The notes under the pieces were generated by a model. The model had not been told where the DNA came from and did no database searches. It saw nothing but the letters and a program-made list of their open reading frames with translations. This document shows, piece after piece, positions 1 through 5,770 of a stretch of 5,770 nucleotides of DNA (the stretch's first letter is position 1; the number at the start of each line of letters is the position of its first letter). The stretch is from Flavobacterium sp. (GTDB taxonomy: Bacteria > Bacteroidota > Bacteroidia > Flavobacteriales > Flavobacteriaceae), in the NCBI GenBank assembly GCA_030150335.1, contig JASLGC010000220.1, positions 1 through 5,770 of the forward strand, in the 5' to 3' direction. Both the position numbers and the translations under genes were made by a program.

Positions 1-2
1 TT

Positions 3-152
3 ACTACCCAATGGTATGTAGAAATAGAAGGAGTGAAATATCCAATAAAGGGTAGAGAACCAGTAAAAATTAGATATGGAGTTGGAACAGAACAAGATGG
101 TCATTGGCAAACATATCAGGACTTTCTAAACAACCCCAATAAAGCGATTTAA
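3..152 (+). CDS. 3' end of an unidentified protein (C-terminal 49 residues)
   Basis: Frame 3 is open from the left edge to a TAA at 150-152, while the other two forward frames hit stops within the first 60 bases. The visible tail begins TTQWYVEIEG, contains YPIKGREPVKIRYGVGTE, and ends in NNPNKAI. It alternates short beta-like stretches (WYVEIE, VKIRYGVG) with a short acidic, aromatic end (HWQTYQDFL), and has no cysteine or membrane segment. I do not recognise the family. The stop overlaps the start of the next gene by one base (TAATG), so the two are probably translationally coupled and belong to the same operon. By position it could be a spike protein, an upstream cargo or an immunity protein, but the tail alone does not decide this. 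Confidence 0.75.
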   Translation, partial: TTQWYVEIEGVKYPIKGREPVKIRYGVGTEQDGHWQTYQDFLNNPNKAI

Positions 153-976
153 TGAGTGGCTTTTTTTTAAAGAAAAAAAAGGAATATTCCATTTTAGGTC
201 ATCATCATACGATAGAATTTGGATTAAGCGGCCGTTTGGATTTTTTATATGGCGTTTTGATTGAGTATAAGGGAAGTATTTGTAGTCATAGTCTTCATTT
301 TTTATGTGAATTAAACTATATCAATGACGGAGTAGTACGGATCAATCAACGACAAGTATATCTCAATGATAAGCTTCCGGATTTAATGTTAGAGACATTG
401 GCAGATGATATCCGAAAACAGCTTTACCCTGTAGAGTTTGTGTTGGGTAATTATGGGAGTCTATTGGGAATAGTTAATTATGAAAAGTATAAACAAAGGT
501 GGAGTAGCAGTAGAGAGTTTTTAGAGACTAGGTACAAAGGAGAGGTAGTCTATGCACTTTTAGAAAAGGTAGCAAGTAGTATAGGAAATCATCGAAGTTG
601 CTTATATAAATTTAAAGAGAATTTCTATCTACAATTGATGTTTATTCCTTTATATGATTTGGTTTTTAATTCGGATTACAAGCGAACTTCTCAGTTGAGT
701 TTTAAATTGTATAGTCATTTGCCGGAATTTGTTTACCACGTAAATTTTGAAGTTGGAAAACAGAAAACAAGTACGGATAAGGTATTTATAGTAATGAAGG
801 GAGTTTTACTTCAGCAGTCTTATTATGAGTATTATAAGATTAGTGATAGTGAATTTGTATTTTATTTAAAGTTAAATATAGAAGACAAAACTCTTTTTTC
901 TATTGAAGCAGAAGTAAATAGTCTCATATCTGGAAGTCAAGAACAGATTAAGTTTAGTTCTTATCTTCAAGATTGA
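152..976 (+). CDS. Hypothetical 274-residue soluble protein upstream of a PAAR-like gene; possible cargo adaptor
   Basis: This is a complete reading frame from ATG at 152 (sharing its A with the preceding TAA) to TGA at 974-976. No family is recognised. The N-terminus is lysine-rich (KKKK at residues 7-10) and followed by a HHH run at 17-19. There is no signal peptide and no convincing transmembrane helix, so a cytoplasmic protein is likely. The predicted fold is mixed: a beta-rich first third (about 13-70), a helical part with polar segments (about 75-170), and a strand-rich C-terminal third (about 180-255). It contains three cysteines (44, 52, 150) and no visible catalytic motif. It sits directly before the DUF4280 gene. 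In proteobacterial T6SS islands, adaptor or chaperone genes often occupy this place next to the spike and effector genes, so an adaptor role is a reasonable but unproven guess. The start lies next to T8 and A8 homopolymer runs (161-168, 173-180). Confidence 0.85.
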   Translation: MSGFFLKKKKEYSILGHHHTIEFGLSGRLDFLYGVLIEYKGSICSHSLHFLCELNYINDGVVRINQRQVYLNDKLPDLMLETLADDIRKQLYPVEFVLGNYGSLLGIVNYEKYKQRWSSSREFLETRYKGEVVYALLEKVASSIGNHRSCLYKFKENFYLQLMFIPLYDLVFNSDYKRTSQLSFKLYSHLPEFVYHVNFEVGKQKTSTDKVFIVMKGVLLQQSYYEYYKISDSEFVFYLKLNIEDKTLFSIEAEVNSLISGSQEQIKFSSYLQD

Positions 977-999
977 GATTGAATATTAAAGAATTACTT

Positions 1000-1476
1000 A
1001 TGAAATATTTAGTATGCCAAGGAGCGATGTGTCAATGTAATTTTGGCACAACTCCAGATACGTTAAAAGTAAAAACACAAACAAAGCATTTTATCAATGA
1101 AGAAACTGCTTCGGAGAAGTTGATTGCAACAGAGAAAGAGGTAGGAACTCCATTTGAGAAAAACTTCTTTGGTAGTTGTTCAAAGATGAATAACAAACCT
1201 TGTAAAGTGACTATAACAGAATGGAGTGAATACTATGAAGAGATTAGCTTGGAACAAAATGGAGGGAATCCACTTTTAGATTGTTCAAAAGCTACGTGTC
1301 TTATTGGTGGGAAAGACTGCATTGTTATTATTAATCATGGACAAGTAAGTAAACCTAGTCAAGTAAATATTGACAATGCAGACCAAGCTATTGTATCTAC
1401 AATTAATCCATTTGTAGAAATGCCACTGGATGAACAAAAGGATATAAATGCCCCTATCTTAATTATAAAAAAGTAA
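1000..1476 (+). CDS. PAAR-like protein, DUF4280 family (putative T6SS spike tip)
   Basis: The 158-residue product starts MKYLVCQGAMCQCNFG, the typical beginning of DUF4280 proteins, which are regarded as PAAR-like tips of contractile injection systems. ATG at 1000 is preferred over an upstream in-frame TTG at 973, because the TTG would add nine residues ahead of the family's usual start and overlap the previous stop. Eight cysteines (6, 11, 13, 60, 68, 95, 100, 107) fall in the family pattern: an N-terminal GAxCxC, a central FGSC...KPC, and a C-terminal C...C..GG..C ending in a GQ motif at 114-115. This suggests metal binding or a compact disulfide-free beta prism. About 43 residues (116-158) follow the core and could contact the cargo. 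The gene is followed after four bases by the 967-residue protein, the usual tip-then-cargo order. The family call is confident; T6SS membership is inferred, since no core gene is in view. Confidence 0.9.
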   Translation: MKYLVCQGAMCQCNFGTTPDTLKVKTQTKHFINEETASEKLIATEKEVGTPFEKNFFGSCSKMNNKPCKVTITEWSEYYEEISLEQNGGNPLLDCSKATCLIGGKDCIVIINHGQVSKPSQVNIDNADQAIVSTINPFVEMPLDEQKDINAPILIIKK

Positions 1477-1480
1477 TATC

Positions 1481-4384
1481 ATGGAAGAGAAAGGATTAAT
1501 TGTAAGTGGTTTAAAAAAGCATATCAAAACGCTGCATTCGGTACCAGGTTCCAATCGCATGAGAGTTATCTTTCGCAATTATGATTCAGATGATACTGCA
1601 GTTTTCAATTTGTGTTATAACGACCCTACGTTTTCGGATATTGAAAATGACAATTTAGTATGGAAGTTAAAAGATTTAAATAGGTCAGTATATGTTGATG
1701 TTGATGATTATACGGGAGGTAAAAATGCGGAATTAAAGTTTTTTAGATCTCAAGCAGGTCCTATTAGTAATAAGGTGATTTTACATAATCCACGAGGAGA
1801 GGAAACAGAGCGTAAAGAACTTGAAGCAAATTCAAAGCCTCAACAGTATTTGATAGAAGTATATAAGAGTATCAATGCAATATCACCTTTAGATACACTT
1901 AAGTTTAGTTTGTTTTCGGAAGTAATCGTAAAGGGAATTGCGAATTGGACAGATCATGGGCTGAGCTCAAAAAAATACGTTTACAAGAATGAAGTAGTTT
2001 TAATAAATATTGTAGGACTCTACGGGATGTATGGTCAGCAAATTACTATTCGTATTTATAATGAGAAAGATAAGAGTAAAGTAATAAGTGAAATTATCCA
2101 CAAAGTTGAATATCCAGATATAACGATTCCTATAGAAGTTGAGTCTACATTTGGCATATTTGGTGGAAGTGATAAATATTATTATAGTATTTATCATCAT
2201 AGTTTTGATCAAGAAACTTTAATTCATAAGAGCTATCATTTACTTGAAGTTTTGAAAAGTGTTTTGGTATCAAGAACAAAGACCGATGATTTTTTTAGTG
2301 ACCTGAGTGGCTCTACTGGTAGTTTGTCTCCAGTATATATTTTAGAAGATGAGTTTTTTAGCCAACGATATGAAAAATGTAGTTACTCAAAGATAAAGGC
2401 TTTTTACAATAACTCGGATCAAGAATTCGTATTGTTTGATGAAGAGAATCTTCTCAAGGGGATTAAAGAGGTGAAAAAAGTATTTAAAGTCTTAGATTCA
2501 GGAGAGGGTTTATCGATTAAGTATCAAGTCGAAGGCTTGGAAACAGCTCACTGTAGAAATAATCCTGAATATCAGTTAGGAGGAGGTCAAAGCACGGAAG
2601 CACCTCACTCAGAAGAAATTTTTAATACTTACTGGCTTGATGAGGAGCAAATCAAATATGAAAAGTCTGGGAATGATACAATAGAGGTTTATCCCACGTA
2701 TAATTACTATAATGGAGAACAGATTATTAAAGATTTTACAGCGCTTAGTTTGAGTGAGTTAGCGTATTTTTTCTTTAAATATAATCCTTTTGTTATATCT
2801 AAAAAATGGGATGAGTATTCATTCAGAGTAAAAACATGCCGCTATGATAAGAATTTTGAATTTGCGGTAGTACCTGATATAAATTGGGCTATTCATGTGT
2901 TTTTCTTTTCACCAGATGAAAATCATCTTTCAGATAGATTTGATCAAAGTAAACTTTATTACAGAAATTATAATGAATTAGATTTAGAAAGTGTTGGGAT
3001 TGAAAAAGTTAAATCACTGATAGAAGATTATGGTAGTTTTGTTTTACAGAAATGGGATATAGTAAACCTTGATAATGCTTTTTACTTGAGATTTTTGAAA
3101 GATTTAGGCAAAGGTATTCACGAAATGATAGTTGAGTTTATAGTATCCTATTTAACTGATAAAATTGAGGGTTTTAGATTAGGTATGCATGCTTTCCTAA
3201 ATTATGATGCAAGAGATAAGCCTAATTTTATTATTGACTATACAAAAGAGTTTGACTACATCAGAGTATTTTATATTCTAGTTCTTGCATTGCAACAAAT
3301 AGCAATAGAGGTCATTATATTAATACTTTCTAGAGGTGCTTTATCCAAACAAGTGTTTAAACAAGGAGTTAAATTAGCTAAGGTAAGAAAGGTATTAGAT
3401 AAAAAAGGTGATATAGAGTCAGTTCTGGAAGAGGTTGGAATAGAAGTTATTTATCCTCAAATTGGATTTCAAATAGGAGGAGGGAATCAGCAGGTAACAA
3501 AAGAACAAGTAAGTAATATTCTTAGATTTAGAATAGTTGCGGAGCCTTTGATTGGAATAAAAATAAAAGATGAGATTTCTCCAGGGGCTATAGTAAAAGA
3601 TTTAACAGGAATAGGAATTTCTTTTTCAGCCCTTCGTTTGTTTGGAGTGGATAAATTACTTGGTAAATTAAAGAAAACGGGTAGATTAAGTAAAAAAGTA
3701 AAGGCTAATTTAGAATATATAGAGTCTAGTGATTTTAGCAATAGTTTAGTCACTTTGGAAGGTGAAATTGTAAAAAATATAGATGAGAGGATATCAAAAC
3801 TGCTGGGGGTAGAAGCAAAAATAACTATGAATGCAAATATTTTGTATGATTTTTTTGCTGAAATAAAAGTTGATATTGACAAAGAAGAGATAGAACCTAT
3901 TGATAAAGAATTTTTAGATTTTAGTCACAATAAAATAACTTATGGTCCAAAAGGAACGCTGAGTATAAGGTTTGAATTTGATGCTAGTGTCAAAAATAGA
4001 ATTATGATGGGGTTGGTTAATATTTATTCTTCTAAGAAGAAAGAGAGTATAGAGATGAGAGGAGAGATAGAAATGGGAATGATTTTCGAGCGTGTGTACT
4101 CCTATGAGGCCTTGGGGGAAGATAGTCAAACCATACTTATACCTGGTACTCCATTAGCAACATTACATCATGTAAAGCAATTGGTCTATCAAGACACAAT
4201 TATTTTTACTGGTGCTTACGGATATTTTGATGTATGGAATGATAATTATTCTGAAAAGAAAAGTAGATCACAAAAGGAAGAGGAATTCAAATCTGATAAA
4301 ACCCCATTTGAGATATTTCCTCCTTATACTCAGGTTATGCCTAAGCAAAGTGTTTTACCAGATGAGTTTAAAAAGATAATATAA
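1481..4384 (+). CDS. Large multi-domain beta-rich protein, candidate secreted effector/cargo
   Basis: This is a 967-residue protein starting at ATG 1481, four bases after the DUF4280 stop, with no clear Shine-Dalgarno. It has no signal peptide, as expected for a cargo loaded from the cytoplasm. Apparent layout: an N-terminal beta domain (about 1-110); a second Ig-like strand-rich domain (about 136-220, with KNEVVLINIVGLYG then QQITIRIYN); a helical stretch ending in a Gly-rich linker (QLGGGQ at 365-370); a mixed middle region (380-590); one strongly hydrophobic segment (594-616, interrupted by Gln-Gln and Glu); a basic helix (618-642); and a strand-rich C-terminal third (655-967) with PLIGIKIKDE at 689-698 and IFERVYSYE near 868-876. 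From memory, this C-terminal architecture resembles large uncharacterised proteins next to DUF4280 genes in Bacteroidota; this is unverified. No recognised nuclease, lipase, peptidase or ADP-ribosyltransferase motif is visible. Secretion and toxicity are inferred from context. Confidence 0.85.
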   Translation: MEEKGLIVSGLKKHIKTLHSVPGSNRMRVIFRNYDSDDTAVFNLCYNDPTFSDIENDNLVWKLKDLNRSVYVDVDDYTGGKNAELKFFRSQAGPISNKVILHNPRGEETERKELEANSKPQQYLIEVYKSINAISPLDTLKFSLFSEVIVKGIANWTDHGLSSKKYVYKNEVVLINIVGLYGMYGQQITIRIYNEKDKSKVISEIIHKVEYPDITIPIEVESTFGIFGGSDKYYYSIYHHSFDQETLIHKSYHLLEVLKSVLVSRTKTDDFFSDLSGSTGSLSPVYILEDEFFSQRYEKCSYSKIKAFYNNSDQEFVLFDEENLLKGIKEVKKVFKVLDSGEGLSIKYQVEGLETAHCRNNPEYQLGGGQSTEAPHSEEIFNTYWLDEEQIKYEKSGNDTIEVYPTYNYYNGEQIIKDFTALSLSELAYFFFKYNPFVISKKWDEYSFRVKTCRYDKNFEFAVVPDINWAIHVFFFSPDENHLSDRFDQSKLYYRNYNELDLESVGIEKVKSLIEDYGSFVLQKWDIVNLDNAFYLRFLKDLGKGIHEMIVEFIVSYLTDKIEGFRLGMHAFLNYDARDKPNFIIDYTKEFDYIRVFYILVLALQQIAIEVIILILSRGALSKQVFKQGVKLAKVRKVLDKKGDIESVLEEVGIEVIYPQIGFQIGGGNQQVTKEQVSNILRFRIVAEPLIGIKIKDEISPGAIVKDLTGIGISFSALRLFGVDKLLGKLKKTGRLSKKVKANLEYIESSDFSNSLVTLEGEIVKNIDERISKLLGVEAKITMNANILYDFFAEIKVDIDKEEIEPIDKEFLDFSHNKITYGPKGTLSIRFEFDASVKNRIMMGLVNIYSSKKKESIEMRGEIEMGMIFERVYSYEALGEDSQTILIPGTPLATLHHVKQLVYQDTIIFTGAYGYFDVWNDNYSEKKSRSQKEEEFKSDKTPFEIFPPYTQVMPKQSVLPDEFKKII

Positions 4385-4389
4385 AAGGA
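4383..4389 (+). promoter_or_regulatory. Possible ribosome binding site for the first lipoprotein gene
   Basis: The AAAAGGA at the end of the large gene overlaps its TAA stop and lies seven bases before the ATG at 4397. It is the only purine-rich, GG-containing site at a good distance from any start in this window. The other starts have no comparable motif, as is usual in Bacteroidota, so its importance for initiation is uncertain. It does support the ATG at 4397 as the start. Confidence 0.4.
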
Positions 4390-4396
4390 TGTACAA

Positions 4397-5440
4397 ATGA
4401 AAAATATTTATATGATGCTGTTTTTGCTAACAGCACTTGGATCATGTGGACAAAATAAAAAAGATAAAAATACAGATGAAATGCAAACAGCCTTAATAGA
4501 AAAATACACAGAGAAAATATGGTCAGAAATACAGCAGTACGAGGTACAGCCAGCTTATTATCTACGCTTGTATCAAGCAAATTGTACTTTTCAAGTTTCA
4601 GTCAATGGATTAGAGATTTTTAGAAATCATAAACTTGACAAACTAGGAAGTGCACTTATATTAAATAATTTTATCTTGAAAAGTGGTAAGCAAGAAGTAA
4701 CTGTCCGTATGTATCCACTAGGAACTTTACTACAAGATGAGTATGAAGATGAGTCTTATGGAGATATCTTAACACTTTTACCAGAATCTAATGTAGAGGT
4801 TAAGGTAACTAATATAAAGGATCTAAAGACGTATAGTTCACCAAGTAAAGATGAGAAAGTGGTAATGCTAACAAATAGTCCTAAAGATGAGAAAGGTGAA
4901 TTTATCGGAAAGGGATTACCTTATTATGAATACTCTTTCACTTTCGAAGCAGAAGTACCATATGCATTTGATGGGTGGTCTAATGGAGTTGATTTATCTA
5001 CAGTCGATCAAAGGGAATTGAAAGAAAAGTTTCTGGAAGTTAATAATCAATTCAGAGAAATGTATTTGAATAAAGATGGAGAAGGAATAATGTTATTAAT
5101 GGAGAAAAGATTAATTAGGGATGCAGAAACCAAGTATACTGAGAAAAAAGATTTGGAAAGTCAATTAAGAACAATTTTTGATGATATTTATGAAGATAAA
5201 ATCTCTTATAAAATTGAAGATAGAAATTTAGTAATAAGTATTTCCTTTCAAAATAAACTTATTACTCAGAGAGTAACTAATGATCTAATAAAGTCAAGAA
5301 CTCTTGAGTTTATTGATGATAGAGGTTCTTCAAATATTATTTTAATTAATAGTAATGATATTGGAAATTCATTAAATGCTTATTTCTACATGCCAAAAGA
5401 GTATGAAGGAAAAGAGATCCATTTGGAGTATATTCCTTAA
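4397..5440 (+). CDS. Lipoprotein, first tandem copy; candidate immunity protein
   Basis: The 347-residue product has a 16-residue signal peptide (hydrophobic LFLLTAL) and a lipobox LGSC, with Cys17 as the predicted lipidated residue. It is therefore anchored in the cell envelope. The mature part begins GQNKKDKNTDE, a polar tether. A beta-rich, Ig- or C2-like domain follows (about 60-190: CTFQVSVNG, ILKSGKQEVTVRMYP, YEYSFTFEAEVPYAFDGWS), then an acidic helical segment (about 203-268), then a strand-rich C-terminal domain (about 270-347). I recall similar lipoproteins in Bacteroidota T6SS regions but can name no family. The gene starts 12 bases after the large candidate effector and is followed 9 bases later by a paralogue. 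That order, the envelope location and the duplication fit an immunity protein protecting the periplasm or outer membrane. A structural or accessory lipoprotein remains possible. Confidence 0.88.
   Translation: MKNIYMMLFLLTALGSCGQNKKDKNTDEMQTALIEKYTEKIWSEIQQYEVQPAYYLRLYQANCTFQVSVNGLEIFRNHKLDKLGSALILNNFILKSGKQEVTVRMYPLGTLLQDEYEDESYGDILTLLPESNVEVKVTNIKDLKTYSSPSKDEKVVMLTNSPKDEKGEFIGKGLPYYEYSFTFEAEVPYAFDGWSNGVDLSTVDQRELKEKFLEVNNQFREMYLNKDGEGIMLLMEKRLIRDAETKYTEKKDLESQLRTIFDDIYEDKISYKIEDRNLVISISFQNKLITQRVTNDLIKSRTLEFIDDRGSSNIILINSNDIGNSLNAYFYMPKEYEGKEIHLEYIP
4445..4717 (+). repeat. Direct repeat unit 1 (5' part of lipoprotein gene 1)
   Basis: This stretch, from the lipidated Cys codon onward, aligns without gaps to 5498-5770 at an offset of 1053 bases. 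It includes two perfect matches of about 31 and 32 bases (4497-4527 and 4532-4563). The upstream signal-peptide codons do not align well, so the homology begins sharply at the Cys codon. The repeat reflects tandem gene duplication and probably continues beyond the window in the second copy. Confidence 0.9.
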
Positions 5441-5449
5441 AATAAATAT

Positions 5450-5770
5450 ATGAAAAAGTTAAATTTAATTTGTTTTATCTTGTTTTTCACAGTTGCTTGT
5501 GGACAAAATAAAGAAGATAAAAATACAGAAGAAATGCAAATAGCCTTAGTAGAAAAATACACAGAGAAAATATGGTCAGAGATGCAGCAGTACGAGGTAC
5601 AGCCAGCTTATTATCTGCGCTTATATCAAGCGAATTGTACTTTTGAAGTTTTAGTTAATGGAATGCAAGCGCATGTTAATCATGAACTAGAAAAATTGGG
5701 AAGTGCGTTGATGCTTAATCGCTATATTTTAAAAAGTGGTACGCAGGAAGTGACTGTCCGTATGTATCCA
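5450..5770 (+). CDS. Lipoprotein, second tandem copy (5' part, cut by window end)
   Basis: ATG at 5450 opens a frame of 107 codons that runs off the right edge. The signal peptide (MKKLNLICFILFFTVA) leads to Cys17, followed by GQNKEDKN. The lipobox TVAC has Thr rather than Leu at -3, weaker than in the first copy but tolerable in Bacteroidota. Aligned without gaps to the preceding gene, 73 of the 91 residues from Cys17 to 107 are identical (about 80%), but only 4 of the first 16. The block at residues 35-65 differs at one position only, while residues 72-76 (LEIFR against MQAHV) are fully changed. It is thus a tandem duplicate that has diverged in the signal peptide and in one surface-like patch. 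The role is presumed to be the same as the first copy, possibly with altered specificity. The window shows no stop or C-terminus, so integrity of the gene is unknown. Confidence 0.85.
   Translation, partial: MKKLNLICFILFFTVACGQNKEDKNTEEMQIALVEKYTEKIWSEMQQYEVQPAYYLRLYQANCTFEVLVNGMQAHVNHELEKLGSALMLNRYILKSGTQEVTVRMYP
5498..5770 (+). repeat. Direct repeat unit 2 (5' part of lipoprotein gene 2)
   Basis: This is the partner of 4445-4717. The perfect matches lie at 5550-5580 and 5585-5616, and the last 18 bases of the window are again identical to copy 1. Within codons 33-65, 93 of 99 bases are the same, and five of the six differences leave the third codon position changed. This suggests constraint on the protein or recent exchange between copies. 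The repeat is cut by the window edge. Confidence 0.88.

Noticed and set aside
973..999. TTG start giving a nine-residue longer PAAR-like protein
   Set aside because: The extension (MRLNIKELL) precedes the usual family start MKYLVCQGA, uses a weaker start codon and overlaps the previous stop; ATG at 1000 is better.
2000..2212. 70-codon open frame on the - strand
   Set aside because: Antisense to the Ig-like region of the large gene; the Ile/Tyr/Asn-rich product is typical of chance frames in AT-rich DNA.
2189..2239. Histidine cluster (H239, H240, H249, H253) in the large protein as a metal site
   Set aside because: HxxxH spacing occurs but without the Glu or Asp context of a known metalloenzyme motif; it is not enough to claim catalysis.
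3487..3882. 131-codon open frame on the - strand
   Set aside because: It lies wholly inside the 967-residue gene, its translation is Ser/Phe/Ile-rich low-complexity antisense, and it has no promoter or neighbour context.
3914..4129. 71-codon open frame on the - strand
   Set aside because: Antisense shadow inside the large gene with no family features.
4389..4400. Three-codon mini-frame (ATG TAC AAA TGA) overlapping the lipoprotein start
   Set aside because: Its TGA overlaps the ATG at 4397, which could look like a coupling leader, but such short frames are expected by chance and nothing else supports it.
4368..4580. 70-codon hydrophobic open frame on the - strand across the large gene and lipoprotein junction
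   Set aside because: The Phe/Leu-rich stretch is the complement of Lys-rich codons in the lipoprotein tether; it overlaps a well-supported lipoprotein start and has no start context.
1..5770. CRISPR array, tRNA, insertion sequence or attachment site
   Set aside because: No regularly spaced short repeats, cloverleaf sequence, transposase or terminal inverted repeats were seen; the only clear repeat is the lipoprotein gene duplication.

Overview
The window is AT-rich, with every gene on the + strand and almost no intergenic DNA (the largest gap is 23 bases). Features pointing to Bacteroidota, probably a flavobacterium-type organism, are: the AT-rich codon use, the near absence of Shine-Dalgarno sequences, two lipoproteins with short 16-residue signal peptides, and a Cys-rich PAAR-like (DUF4280) protein of the kind that accompanies Bacteroidota type VI secretion (T6SS subtype iii) cargo. 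Genus cannot be fixed from the sequence alone.

Layout, left to right: (1) the last 49 codons of an unidentified gene (3-152); (2) a 274-residue soluble protein of unknown function whose start overlaps the previous stop by one base (152-976); (3) a 158-residue DUF4280/PAAR-like protein with eight cysteines (1000-1476); (4) a 967-residue, multi-domain, beta-rich protein with one strongly hydrophobic segment, the best candidate for the secreted cargo or toxin (1481-4384); (5) a 347-residue lipoprotein (4397-5440); (6) the first 107 codons of a second lipoprotein that is a tandem paralogue of the first (5450 to the window edge).

The spacing (1-base overlap, then gaps of 23, 4, 12 and 9 bases) and the lack of any visible internal promoter or terminator argue for one transcription unit. 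The most economical reading is a T6SS-type cargo module: an unknown 274-residue protein that could be a loading adaptor, a PAAR-like spike tip, a large effector, and duplicated envelope lipoproteins that could be immunity proteins. Only the PAAR-like assignment rests on a recognised family. The effector and immunity roles are inferred from gene order, size, predicted location and duplication. No T6SS core gene lies in the window, so a link to another contractile injection system is not excluded.
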